A stretch of 64,000 nucleotides of DNA, from assembly GCA_017542245.1 (NCBI GenBank), contig JAFXXN010000160.1, positions 62,001 through 126,000 of the forward strand. Direction: 5' to 3'. The position numbers and the translations under genes are program-made. The notes under the pieces are model-generated. The model saw nothing but the letters and a program-made list of their open reading frames with translations, had not been told where the DNA came from and made no database searches. The stretch is from Lachnospiraceae bacterium. Its GTDB lineage: Bacteria; Bacillota; Clostridia; Lachnospirales; Lachnospiraceae. Positions 46,797 to 55,428 of this stretch are shown here, one piece after another (position 1 is the first letter of the stretch; every line of letters starts with the position of its first letter).

Positions 46797-46828
46797 ATCC
46801 TGTCACCGAAAGGTGACAGGATTTTTTT
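46797..46828 (+). terminator. strong rho-independent terminator
   Basis: ATCCTGTCACC (46797-46807), GAAA loop, GGTGACAGGAT (46812-46822), then six to seven T. An A-run on the left allows use from the convergent rdgB gene as well. Confidence 0.95.
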
Positions 46829-46835
46829 GATGGAG

Positions 46836-47453
46836 TTAAAGATTTTCAAGCAGTTCTTTTACTTTCATAAGGGCCTTTCCTCGATGGCTGATCTTATTCT
46901 TTTCTTCCGGGAGCAGTTCTCCTGAATTGCATCCTTTTTCCGGTACATACATTATGGGATCATATCCGAAACCATATATTCCTTTAGCTTCATGGGCAAC
47001 CAATCCCTCAAAAGTATCTCTTACAACCTTACAGCTTCCGTCAGGGAATACGCAGGCGATAGCGGCCACAAAACGAGCTGTACGCTCCTCTTCTGGGACT
47101 CCTTCCATCTCTTCGAGGATTTTTTGATTCTTAATGGAATAAGGCGTATCGGTTCCCATAAAGCGGGCAGAGTAGATCCCGGGTCTGCCGCCGAGATGAT
47201 CAACCTCAAAGCCCGAATCATCAGCCATTACTATTGCATCGCAGTAAATACCCTTTTTCTTTGCCTTATCGGCTATAGCACGCGCTTTAAGGATGGCATT
47301 TTCTTCGAAGGTTTCTCCTGTCTCGTCCACATCGGTTTCAAGACCGGCTTCCTTCATGGAAAGGATATCATAGGGCAGCCCGTCAAGAATCTGTCTTATT
47401 TCCCGCATTTTCCCCATGTTTCCCGTAGCAAAGATGATAGTTTTATTATCCAT
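46836..47453 (-). CDS. rdgB: non-canonical purine NTP pyrophosphatase (RdgB/HAM1)
   Basis: 205 residues. N-terminal IIFATGNMGKMREI (near 5-18), central MADDSGFEVDHLGGRPGIYSARF (split: DDSGFEVDHLGG near 77-88) and C-terminal KNKISHRGKAL (near 185-195) match the ITPase family. Removes dITP/XTP from the nucleotide pool. Single-gene minus-strand unit, convergent to the secreted-protein operon. Confidence 0.95.
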   Translation of the reverse strand: MDNKTIIFATGNMGKMREIRQILDGLPYDILSMKEAGLETDVDETGETFEENAILKARAIADKAKKKGIYCDAIVMADDSGFEVDHLGGRPGIYSARFMGTDTPYSIKNQKILEEMEGVPEEERTARFVAAIACVFPDGSCKVVRDTFEGLVAHEAKGIYGFGYDPIMYVPEKGCNSGELLPEEKNKISHRGKALMKVKELLENL

Positions 47454-47592
47454 ATCGTATTCCTTTCACGTATCGTAAATAATATTCACTGATAGTTTAC
47501 GTTATTCTGCTTGCAATTTCAAGTAAAAATAAATATAATTAATTTGAGTGATTATAATTGAAAGGAAACGTCTTCTGACGATATGATATATT

Positions 47593-49056
47593 ATGGAAAC
47601 TAAACGCATAACACTTCATCAGGAAGATAAGACAACTACAGTGGTATATGCATGCCTTTCGGATGTATCGACACCCATAGGAAGTATACTTCTCCTGCAT
47701 GATATGGCAGAACATCACGGAAGATTTGATGATTTTATAAGAGTGTTAAACGGAAAAGGATATGATACATATTCTTATGATCACAGGGGACACGGTGCTG
47801 AGATAAGGTATGAAGACCTCGGACATATAGCAGATGAAGACGGATATGAGGTACTTATTTCCGATGCACTCCATGTGTTAAAATATGTTAAAAAAGCGAA
47901 CCGCGGAAGAAAACTCATATTGTTTGGAGCAGGAATGGGTGCACTTATCGCAAGATGCCTGCTTCCGCTGTTTGACTCTTTAAATGCGTGTATTCTATGC
48001 TCGTGTCCTAATCCGACGCATAAAAAACTGAACTCTCTCATGACTTCCGCAAGGATAGCAAAGTTTTCGAAGAAACCGAGATACAAATCAGTCCGCCTCG
48101 GAAAGAAATTTACTGAATTCAAAGGCTTCAGCAAGATTTCAAGCAGAACATCGTTTGACTGGATATCAAGGGATAATCAGCTTGTAGGAGCTTACATCAG
48201 TGATCCTCTTTGTGGATTTTTAGGGACAGTTTCATTCTATTCGGATATCTTGAGATTAACGGATGAAGCTGTGGCCAAGACAAATATGAAGCAGGTGAGA
48301 AATGACCTGCCGATACTGCTTTTAGCGGGAAGCCATGATCCGGTATGTGACTACGGAGAAGAAGTAACAGAGCTTTTCGACAATCTGCAGAGATACCACT
48401 TAAGTGAGGTAGACTGCACCATATACGAAGAGTGTCGTCATGATTTGCTGCATGAAACGAATAATGCCGAGATTTTTAAGGATATTCTTGAATGGCTGAG
48501 CAGGGCACTTGATAACAGAAGGCTTAAAGCAGCTGCCGCAATGCGTGAGAAGAAGAAAAAGAAAGGCCAGACACGTAACCGTACCGCAGCAGAAGCAGCG
48601 AGATCAGCTTTAGGGTATGCTTCAGACGAAAATGATGAGCTGAAGGGTTCTATCAACGCCGAAGATGTGGGAGACGATGATGACTTCCTCGAGGATATGG
48701 GATACTTCAACCGTCGGAGTGCATATAATCCTTCGGAAATTGATGAAGGAGAAGAATTTATTATTTCTGATGAAGATGATGAAGATTTTGCCCTTTTAGA
48801 GTACGAAGAAGAGGAAGAAAAAGAAGATGAAAAGCCAAAAGATAAGAACGCCGAAAAATCTTCAAAGAAAAAGAGTACAAAGGATACAAAGAAAAATAAA
48901 AAAGATGAGAAAAAAGATACGGATTCGGTAGAAGAATCTGACGAAGAGACCGAGAAGGCAACAGAAACTAAAGAAGAGGAAGATAAAGAGTCCGAAGAAA
49001 AACAGGAGCAAAAAGAATCACAAAAGGCTCCGGGAAAAAAGAAACGTAAGAAATAA
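47593..49056 (+). CDS. alpha/beta-hydrolase-fold protein with Gly in place of the nucleophile Ser, charged tail
   Basis: 487 residues. Residues 1-305 follow monoacylglycerol-lipase-like hydrolases: LLLHDMAEHHGRF (33-45), YDHRGHG (62-68), the nucleophile elbow GAGMG (112-116), an Asp in AGSHDP and a His in ECRHD. At the elbow the expected G-x-S-x-G has Gly at 114, so the catalytic Ser is absent although Asp and His remain. The C-terminal 180 residues are low complexity, first acidic then Lys/Glu-rich, ending GKKKRKK. It may be a non-enzymatic binding protein, or use another residue. Next gene is 11 nt away. Confidence 0.75.
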   Translation: METKRITLHQEDKTTTVVYACLSDVSTPIGSILLLHDMAEHHGRFDDFIRVLNGKGYDTYSYDHRGHGAEIRYEDLGHIADEDGYEVLISDALHVLKYVKKANRGRKLILFGAGMGALIARCLLPLFDSLNACILCSCPNPTHKKLNSLMTSARIAKFSKKPRYKSVRLGKKFTEFKGFSKISSRTSFDWISRDNQLVGAYISDPLCGFLGTVSFYSDILRLTDEAVAKTNMKQVRNDLPILLLAGSHDPVCDYGEEVTELFDNLQRYHLSEVDCTIYEECRHDLLHETNNAEIFKDILEWLSRALDNRRLKAAAAMREKKKKKGQTRNRTAAEAARSALGYASDENDELKGSINAEDVGDDDDFLEDMGYFNRRSAYNPSEIDEGEEFIISDEDDEDFALLEYEEEEEKEDEKPKDKNAEKSSKKKSTKDTKKNKKDEKKDTDSVEESDEETEKATETKEEEDKESEEKQEQKESQKAPGKKKRKK

Positions 49057-49067
49057 AAGGATCACTT

Positions 49068-50222
49068 ATGAAATATGAATTTATTGCACCCTGCCACTTT
49101 GGAATGGAATCTGTTTTAAAACGTGAAATACTGGCGCTGGGGATGGAAATAGTAAAGACCGAAGACGGAAAAGTTACTTTTTCGGGTGATGAAACTGCCT
49201 TTGCGCGGGCAAATATGTTTTTGAGGACTACGGAAAGAGTTTTATTTAAAGTGGGAAGCTTTAAGGCAACTACGTTTGATGAGCTCTTTGAAGGAACAAA
49301 GGCACTTCCGTGGGAGAACTTTATCCCGAAGGACGGACGGTTCTGGGTTACGAAGGCAAACTCCATAAAAAGTGCTCTGTTCAGTCCTTCAGATATTCAG
49401 TCGATTATGAAAAAGGCCATGGTCGAAAGATTAAAAGCGAAGTATGGCATAAGCTGGTTTGACGAGACCGGTGCATCATATGCCGTAAGAGTTTCCCTCA
49501 TGAAGGACGAAGTGACGGTCGGTATTGACACATCGGGAGAGTCTCTTCATAAAAGAGGATACAGGAAACTTACCAGTAAAGCACCTATTACTGAAACTTT
49601 GGCAGCGGCTCTTATACTACATACACCTTGGAAAGCAGAAAGAGTGCTGGTGGACCCTTTTTGCGGATGTGGGACATTCCCTATAGAGGCAGCACTTATA
49701 GGCATGAATATCGCTCCGGGACTTAAAAGAGAATTCGCTGCTGAAAGTTTTGATTTTCTTCCGAAAAAAATTTGGAAAGATGTACGGACCGAAGCAAGAG
49801 ACTTAATAGTACCTGACGCGGAACTTCATATTCAGGGATGCGACATAGACGGAGAGATTGTATCGGCCGCCCGCCAGAACGCTAAGCTTGCAGGAGTTGA
49901 GAATAAAATCCACTTCCAGCAGAAGGATGTTAAAGATATTTCAAGTTCAAAAAAATACGGTTTCATCATAACGAATCCTCCCTACGGAGAAAGACTTGAG
50001 GATAAGAAAGATCTCCCGAAACTTTATAAGACGATGGGAGAGACTTTTGCAAAACTTGATTCATGGTCGTACTTTATCATAACAGGATTTGAAGATGCCG
50101 AGAAATACATAGGCAGAAAAGCTGACAAAAACCGTAAAATCTACAACGGTATGCTAAAAAGCTACTTCTACGAATTCATGGGAGCAAAACCCCAAAAATC
50201 AATCAGAGGGACGGTTCTGTGA
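49068..50222 (+). CDS. THUMP-domain class I rRNA methyltransferase (RlmL/RlmK-type)
   Basis: 384 residues. N-terminal THUMP-like region (about 50-160), then a Rossmann methyltransferase with DPFCGCGTFPIEAAL (near 193-207), GCDIDGEIV (near 264) and catalytic TNPPYGERL (near 304-312), the N-P-P-Y of N-methyltransferases. Closest to the N2-guanine 23S methyltransferases. The last codons (SIRGTVL) are encoded by the left part of an R4 hairpin, so the C-terminus was probably altered by the repeat. Confidence 0.88.
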   Translation: MKYEFIAPCHFGMESVLKREILALGMEIVKTEDGKVTFSGDETAFARANMFLRTTERVLFKVGSFKATTFDELFEGTKALPWENFIPKDGRFWVTKANSIKSALFSPSDIQSIMKKAMVERLKAKYGISWFDETGASYAVRVSLMKDEVTVGIDTSGESLHKRGYRKLTSKAPITETLAAALILHTPWKAERVLVDPFCGCGTFPIEAALIGMNIAPGLKREFAAESFDFLPKKIWKDVRTEARDLIVPDAELHIQGCDIDGEIVSAARQNAKLAGVENKIHFQQKDVKDISSSKKYGFIITNPPYGERLEDKKDLPKLYKTMGETFAKLDSWSYFIITGFEDAEKYIGRKADKNRKIYNGMLKSYFYEFMGAKPQKSIRGTVL

Positions 50223-50230
50223 TTGATTTT
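50198..50230. repeat. R4 REP-like hairpin, copy 1
   Basis: AATCAATCA ... TGATTGATTTT with cap GAGGGACGGTTCTG. About 30 of 34 positions match the copy at 63686-63719. It overlaps the 3' end of the methyltransferase gene. GGGACGGTTCTGTG-type words recall REP-like repeats seen in Firmicutes genomes; this comparison is from memory. Confidence 0.8.
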
Positions 50231-50244
50231 CATAAGAACATAAT

Positions 50245-50287
50245 AAAACTCGGATTATCGTTAAACTAGCGATAATCCGAGTTTTTT
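50245..50287 (+). terminator. rho-independent terminator
   Basis: A 16-bp stem (50245-50260 with 50270-50285; core CTCGGATTATCG) with a 9-nt loop and a T-run. Ends the 47.6-50.2 kb unit. Confidence 0.93.
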
Positions 50288-50290
50288 GTG

Positions 50291-50390
50291 CGATAAGCGA
50301 ATGTCCACAATGGAAGCTTGCTTGCAGATTGTGGGCTGAGCGATAAAAGAATGCTTTTAGTACAAGCTTGCTCGTAAATTGAGGTTTGAG
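50291..50390. repeat. two 50-bp diverged tandem units
   Basis: CGATAAGCGAATG ... GAAGCTTGCTTG ... GGGCTGAG (50291-50340) and CGATAAAAGAATG ... CAAGCTTGCTCG ... GGTTTGAG (50341-50390) align without gaps at roughly two thirds identity. No gene lies in 50223-50548. Confidence 0.6.
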
Positions 50391-50443
50391 TGAACGGTCA
50401 TAGAAAGAGTTGCTTTCGTAGGGATAAAAAATCAAAAAAGCAC

Positions 50444-50474
50444 TTGACATCATAATATCAATATGATAATATCA
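50444..50474 (+). promoter_or_regulatory. promoter of the radical SAM/vWA/NAD island with operator-like repeats
   Basis: TTGACA (50444-50449), 17 bp, TAATAT (50467-50472). ATAATATCA occurs at 50452-50460 and 50466-50474, and together with ATATGATAATAT forms an imperfect palindrome over the -10. Likely a regulated promoter. Confidence 0.7.
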
Positions 50475-50548
50475 GAATGAAAATAAGAAAACAAACATTT
50501 TTTATAAAGGAATTGATTTTTTAGCTTGATTAAGAAAGAGGGATATAT

Positions 50549-50830
50549 ATGACAAAATTTACATTGCTTCGTTTTATGAAAAGAATATTGGCAAAAGGGT
50601 CAGCGGAAAAATCAGAGGAGTCGCTGCGGCAGCTAAGAAAAATCCTTTTAGACCAAAAAGCATCTAAGGAAATGATAGAATTGATAAACAATACTTTAAT
50701 CAGTATACCCGAGGCAAAGTTCGTAGCCGAAAAGAATATTTTTTCGGAAGAAGAGTTAAAAATAGCATTCCGCAGGGCAGCGTACAGAAGAGAAAGGGAA
50801 GATGAAATGGATCGCCAGGGCAGGTGCTAG
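50549..50830 (+). CDS. small charged protein, first gene of the island
   Basis: 93 residues, mostly helical and rich in Lys/Arg/Glu, ending RQGRC. No recognised motif. AGAGGG lies before the ATG. It is directly downstream of the regulated promoter and 46 nt before the LRR gene. A regulator or a small adaptor is possible; nothing in the sequence decides. Confidence 0.55.
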   Translation: MTKFTLLRFMKRILAKGSAEKSEESLRQLRKILLDQKASKEMIELINNTLISIPEAKFVAEKNIFSEEELKIAFRRAAYRREREDEMDRQGRC

Positions 50831-50876
50831 TTAAGGGAATTACATTAGGGATAGTTTAAAGATCGGAGGATAAGCT

Positions 50877-51854
50877 ATGGGAGAATATGTTGACAAGACA
50901 TACATCGTTATCGATGGCGTAATCCTCTTTTATGAGGATAATAAAGAATCTGTATCGGTCCGGGTTCCCGAAAAAATGGGAGACATGGATATACATATCA
51001 TAGGTGACGGAGCATTCAGGGAGTCAGGCACTATACAATATATCAACCTGCCTTATGGAATTAAAAAAATCGGACAAAATGCATTTAAAGGCTGCAAAAA
51101 TCTAAAATGTCTGGATATCCCAAGTACTGCTGAAGATTTTGGAAACGATGCCTTTACAGAATGTCCGGAATTAAAGCATATACGTATATACAATTATGAA
51201 GTAAGTGAGCAAAAGTATCAGGAAATGAAGGCTATATGGAGATGCGCCAATAAAACGGTATATATTGCAGGTGAATTAATAGATGATAAGAGGTTAAAGA
51301 ATGCGGTACGTGCCGCATCGGTCGGTCCGGCAAATATGATACAGGATGGTATAGCCCGGCTTTTTATGCCGGAAAAGCCGGATCATCAAAAGACTACATC
51401 TACCTCTGCTAAGCAATCCTGCTTTGGGTTTGATAAAAGATCCCACTATATTTCAGAATCGGAAAGTATAAAAGACTTACTTGTAAATCCTGATTTTGCA
51501 GAGGCAGATGCATTATCAGAGGAAAAAAACGATCAGTTTTTAAAAAATGAGAATATACCTGAGATAAAAAAGACTGCTATTCTCACATTTGATGATACAA
51601 AAACAAATCATGAGAACGGAAGATACTATCTTTTATTGGACATTGTGATAGGATACCATTTCTGGCAGTCTCTGGTACCGGTAAATTTTGAAGGAAAACT
51701 TTACTATATATACAGAAGGCATTTCCTTTCTTCACAAATGAATCTGAACTATATAAGAAATGATGTCAAAGTAGTTTCCAGTAACGGTGAAAATGTTGCC
51801 ATGGAGGAGGCTGGAAAGGTGTATGCAAAATATAAATTACTGTCAATCCTGTAA
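50877..51854 (+). CDS. leucine-rich-repeat (BspA-type) protein
   Basis: 325 residues; GGAGGA before the ATG. Residues about 38-106 carry LRR_5/BspA-like repeats (IGDGAFRESGTIQYINLP, IGQNAFKGCKNLKCLDIP, DAFTECPELKHIRI). The rest has no motif I know and has a possible beta-rich end domain (about 230-325). There is no signal peptide, so it should be cytosolic, unlike most BspA proteins. The last 32 nt overlap the start of the radical SAM gene, so translation is coupled. It may be a recognition module of the cluster. Confidence 0.75.
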   Translation: MGEYVDKTYIVIDGVILFYEDNKESVSVRVPEKMGDMDIHIIGDGAFRESGTIQYINLPYGIKKIGQNAFKGCKNLKCLDIPSTAEDFGNDAFTECPELKHIRIYNYEVSEQKYQEMKAIWRCANKTVYIAGELIDDKRLKNAVRAASVGPANMIQDGIARLFMPEKPDHQKTTSTSAKQSCFGFDKRSHYISESESIKDLLVNPDFAEADALSEEKNDQFLKNENIPEIKKTAILTFDDTKTNHENGRYYLLLDIVIGYHFWQSLVPVNFEGKLYYIYRRHFLSSQMNLNYIRNDVKVVSSNGENVAMEEAGKVYAKYKLLSIL

Positions 51855-52917
51855 GACCAGTGAAAAAAGAGAAGAATGCAGGCTGTGTGGTGAAAAAAGT
51901 AAGCCGGAGCTGCAAAACTCAGGTACATTTCAGGAAAAAACCCGTGAAATAAAGATTCTTGGAAAAGATATAACGGTTAAAAATTATATTTGCTCTCCCG
52001 ATGGCAAAAGCTACAAGGAAAAGCCTGAAAACATCCGGCTGCAGCTATTTGTAAATATGCTCACCTTCTGTCCTGCAAGCTGCAGATTTTGTGTGGCGAA
52101 GAACACCAAAAAGAATAAGAAGATAGACATTGATAAGTTTATATCGGTGATGAAGCTGCTTAAAGCGGAAGACAGGATCAGAGGCATTAAGATAACCGGA
52201 GGCGAACCTTTTTACGATATAGATTTATTGAACGAGGTTATCTCAGCTATCTATGATATCTTTGGATATGAGATGGAAGTCGCTATCAGTACAAATGGGA
52301 TCGGATTGGAGAATTTGAAAAAAATAAAAGATTTAGAACATATCGAAGCTATACATCTAAGCCGACATCATTACGATGATGATGTTAATCGGGAGATATT
52401 CGGAGATATAACCTGTCATTTTCCTGTCCTGCCGAATGAAGGTAAGGAAGCTTTACAGGTAAAGGATTGTTCCATACGGATTCCGGATAGAAAAAGTTTA
52501 AAGGATATAGTAGATTCAGTTTCATATAAAGACATATTTGTTTTAAACTGCGTTTTACTGAAAAATTACATTAATTCTCCTAAAGAAGCTCATAAGTATA
52601 TGGATTTTGCGATTGACATAGGAGTACCAAAGGTTGGGTTTATGACCTGTTCACCGGTGAATGGATATGCAAAAGAGCAGACCGTTCCCTACGAGGCAGT
52701 GATAAAGGAAGATGACCTTGCATTACTCTTTACCAGAGGCTTCTATGATTATGATTATTGTCATTGCAGTGACGGAGTATATTCTTCCGAGAAGGGCGGG
52801 ATAGTTGAGTTTTACGGCAAAAGTACAAAGATGGAAGATTACGCATATTGCAGAGGCTTGGTGTATGATGCCGATGACCATCTAAAGGACGGTTTCGGAG
52901 GGAATGTAATTCTATAA
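51823..52917 (+). CDS. radical SAM protein with N-terminal zinc-type Cys motif
   Basis: 364 residues from ATG 51823 (GAAAGG just upstream). N-terminal CQSC...CRLC (7, 10, 19, 22) resembles a zinc ribbon. The radical SAM cluster motif is C83-x3-C87-x2-C90 (CPASCRFC), with ITGGEP (near 124-129) as the SAM-binding segment and a TIM-barrel layout. Late Cys (CHC near 308, C near 339) may bind a second cluster. Substrate unknown: it could modify the small or LRR protein, a tRNA, or a peptide. Its TAA lies in the 5' edge of R2 copy B. Confidence 0.82.
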   Translation: MQNINYCQSCKTSEKREECRLCGEKSKPELQNSGTFQEKTREIKILGKDITVKNYICSPDGKSYKEKPENIRLQLFVNMLTFCPASCRFCVAKNTKKNKKIDIDKFISVMKLLKAEDRIRGIKITGGEPFYDIDLLNEVISAIYDIFGYEMEVAISTNGIGLENLKKIKDLEHIEAIHLSRHHYDDDVNREIFGDITCHFPVLPNEGKEALQVKDCSIRIPDRKSLKDIVDSVSYKDIFVLNCVLLKNYINSPKEAHKYMDFAIDIGVPKVGFMTCSPVNGYAKEQTVPYEAVIKEDDLALLFTRGFYDYDYCHCSDGVYSSEKGGIVEFYGKSTKMEDYAYCRGLVYDADDHLKDGFGGNVIL

Positions 52918-52989
52918 CAAAATTGAAGATGCGTAGCATCATTTTGTTACCGGAGAAACGCAGAAAGCGTTTTCGAGGTGACATTGACT
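52913..52989 (+). repeat. R2 element, copy B
   Basis: TATAACAAAA (overlapping the radical SAM stop), hairpin 1 (AACAAAAT + GATGC with GCATC + ATTTTGTT, 52916-52948), ACCGGAG, hairpin 2 (AAACGC 52956-52961 with GCGTTT 52967-52972), then GAGGTGACATTGACT. Ends about 22 nt before the ATG at 53011 of the vWA gene. Confidence 0.78.
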
Positions 52990-53010
52990 ACAGAAAGGCA
53001 GGTGAGCATA

Positions 53011-54270
53011 ATGGTTATAGAGGATGAAATTGTCAGATTTAAAATGCAGTTACTTCGTAAAATGCCATTTTACGGCGATATCGTTATGCGAATGCCGATA
53101 GTGAGAAATGATGCTGTTTCAACTGCCAGGACAAATGGCCGGCTGATTGAATACAATGCCAAATTTTTATCCGGAATGAGGGAGGGACAGAGAAACTTTG
53201 TAATGATGCATGAGATATTTCATGTAATTCTGTTTCATTGCGACAGGAGAAATGAGAGGCATCCGCAAATCTGGAACACTGCAGCAGATATAATAGTAAA
53301 CGATATGCTGCAAAAACTTATCTATGGAATGAACTCAAGAGGGATAGTATTTGAACGGCCGGATGACGGAATATTTGCATATATAAATGATAGTGAGACA
53401 GCTGAAAACCTATATGCAAAGCTGCTTAGAGAAAATAAGGATTTAAAGGATGATTCCAAAAAAGTCAGGATTAATATAAATACCTGGGAACCTAACCGGA
53501 ATAAGCCGATAAATGCTCCGAATGATATTGTTTTAATTAATGTTACAGGATCTGATGAGAATAATAAAACAGGTACAGATACAGAAGCTGAGGATTTACC
53601 CGAAGGCACCGGCTTAAGCAAACAGGCACTGATTGATATTATCAAGGAATCCGCATCAAAAAACCGTTCAAGCATGGGCAGCTACTTTGTACCAAAGCAA
53701 CTGTTTGGTCCGGTGGAATCCAAGAAGATAAAGTGGCAGGTTCTGTTCAAGGAGTTCCTGATAGAGGAAGTAAACGAAGAAACCTCTTATGCAACTCCTG
53801 AGAGAAAATATATCCATATGGACATGATAATTCCGGGGTATGGGACACAGGAGGAACGGCTTGAGGAAATATGGGCATTTGTAGATTCCTCCGGTTCCAT
53901 AGGCAATAATGAAATGTCCCAGTTTCTGACACAGCTTTACAGGATAACCAAAGAATTTCATTGTATAATCAATATATGTTACTGGGATACAGAGGTAAAT
54001 GATATTTATAAGAAAATAAGCAAGGAAGAGGACATATTTAAAAGTCTTCCGAAGCACTCAGGCGGTACGGATATCAACTGTATATATCGCTTTATCAAAG
54101 AGAACAAGGTAAAACCGGATGTTATGCTTATCCTTACAGACGGCTATTTCGGAGAGCTTGATCAACAGTATTACAGCCGTACACTCAGCAAAAAGACCAT
54201 ACTGGTGCTTTCTGGGGATATCGGAGTAACTGACAGCATGAAACGTATCGGAAAAATTGCACGTTTATGA
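53011..54270 (+). CDS. vWA-domain / putative metallopeptidase protein (DUF2201-type)
   Basis: 419 residues from ATG 53011, with AGGCAGGTGA upstream. The N-terminal domain has H67-E-I-F-H71 and H76, an HExxH-type metal motif. After an acidic linker (about 180-205) the C-terminal domain has a MIDAS-type DSSGS (near 294-298), a Thr in SGGTD (near 352) and LTDG (near 373-376), as in von Willebrand factor A domains. This is the DUF2201 arrangement that pairs with MoxR AAA ATPases, whose gene follows after 31 nt. Such pairs act as ATP-driven chaperone/metal-insertion or conflict modules. Peptidase activity is unproven. Confidence 0.85.
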   Translation: MVIEDEIVRFKMQLLRKMPFYGDIVMRMPIVRNDAVSTARTNGRLIEYNAKFLSGMREGQRNFVMMHEIFHVILFHCDRRNERHPQIWNTAADIIVNDMLQKLIYGMNSRGIVFERPDDGIFAYINDSETAENLYAKLLRENKDLKDDSKKVRININTWEPNRNKPINAPNDIVLINVTGSDENNKTGTDTEAEDLPEGTGLSKQALIDIIKESASKNRSSMGSYFVPKQLFGPVESKKIKWQVLFKEFLIEEVNEETSYATPERKYIHMDMIIPGYGTQEERLEEIWAFVDSSGSIGNNEMSQFLTQLYRITKEFHCIINICYWDTEVNDIYKKISKEEDIFKSLPKHSGGTDINCIYRFIKENKVKPDVMLILTDGYFGELDQQYYSRTLSKKTILVLSGDIGVTDSMKRIGKIARL

Positions 54271-54301
54271 TGTCGCCGCTTTGAAAAGGAGGGGTACAGA
54301 T

Positions 54302-55411
54302 ATGACAATAAAAGAATTTGGCGAGTGCGTAGAATTTAATATTCAGCATAATATAAAACATGCCATACTGGGGCTGGGTGCTCCAGGTGTCGGCAAATCA
54401 CAGATAATACAGCAGATAGGACAGAAATATGGGTTTAAGGTGATAGATATACGTCTTGCTCAAATGTCAGAGGTAGAAATCGGCGGACTTATCTATCCGA
54501 ATGAAAGCCGTACCAAGACAGTATGGCTGACACCTGAGATACTGCCCGATGAGGAACGTGATGGGAAAAATACCATCCTGCTCTTAGATGAGATAACCTC
54601 TTGTACAAAAAGAGTACAGGTAGCTGCTTACCAGCTGATCCTCGACAGGCGTATCGGACAGTATCATTTGCCGGAAGGTACATTTGTTATTGCACTTGGT
54701 AACCGTGAGGATGATGACGGAGTATATATCAGACTGGCAGGACCTCTCGCAGACCGTTTTGAGATACATTATATAGAACCGAACTTTGAGGACTGGAAGA
54801 ATGATTATGCATTGAAAAACAATGTTCATCCTTATGTAATTAATTATCTGACCTTTAAGCCGTCCGCACTTCACAATCAAAAGGCTGAAGAAGGCAATAT
54901 GGTATTTGCTACTCCTCGTTCATGGGTCAGGGTAAGCGATATCCTGCACTTTGATTCGGATGTAAAGAACCCGGTAATCCGTCATAAAATTATCGGAAAT
55001 GTGGGTGAGGTTGAAGGCAATCAGTTTGTTGAATATTGTAAAAAACAGGCAAAGGTAGTTACAGCGGACGACTTTATGTCAGGAAAAGCATTTGCTCCGA
55101 AATCACCTGAAGAACTGTCCATCCTGGTAGCTTCTATAGTTAATAAGGCATCTGTTCTAAAGGGTGTTGGAAATACTGTAAAAACTGATGAACAGAGGTA
55201 CCTGGTCGAAAGAATAGTGAGAGCCCTGTTCAGACTTCCTAAGGCAGAATATACTATTATAGGACTGAAAGGACTGCTTGATATCAATCGTGGGGCTGTA
55301 AAATCGGTATTCCTGCAGATGGACGAAAAGAACATTCAAAAATTTATCGAAAAGAATGGATACGTATTAGGGCTTGAGGAAAATCCTAAGATGGGCACGT
55401 CACGAAAATAA
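54302..55411 (+). CDS. MoxR-type AAA ATPase
   Basis: 369 residues from ATG 54302, with AAGGAGGGG upstream. Walker A GAPGVGKS (26-33), Walker B ILLLDEITSC (near 97-106), sensor GNREDDDG (near 139-146), R-finger region LADRF (near 155). It is the partner of the preceding vWA gene. It is cytosolic and probably a hexameric remodeler. pnuC starts 17 nt later, so the NAD genes are in the same transcript. Confidence 0.88.
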   Translation: MTIKEFGECVEFNIQHNIKHAILGLGAPGVGKSQIIQQIGQKYGFKVIDIRLAQMSEVEIGGLIYPNESRTKTVWLTPEILPDEERDGKNTILLLDEITSCTKRVQVAAYQLILDRRIGQYHLPEGTFVIALGNREDDDGVYIRLAGPLADRFEIHYIEPNFEDWKNDYALKNNVHPYVINYLTFKPSALHNQKAEEGNMVFATPRSWVRVSDILHFDSDVKNPVIRHKIIGNVGEVEGNQFVEYCKKQAKVVTADDFMSGKAFAPKSPEELSILVASIVNKASVLKGVGNTVKTDEQRYLVERIVRALFRLPKAEYTIIGLKGLLDINRGAVKSVFLQMDEKNIQKFIEKNGYVLGLEENPKMGTSRK

Positions 55412-55428
55412 CGGAAGGGGGATTTGGC

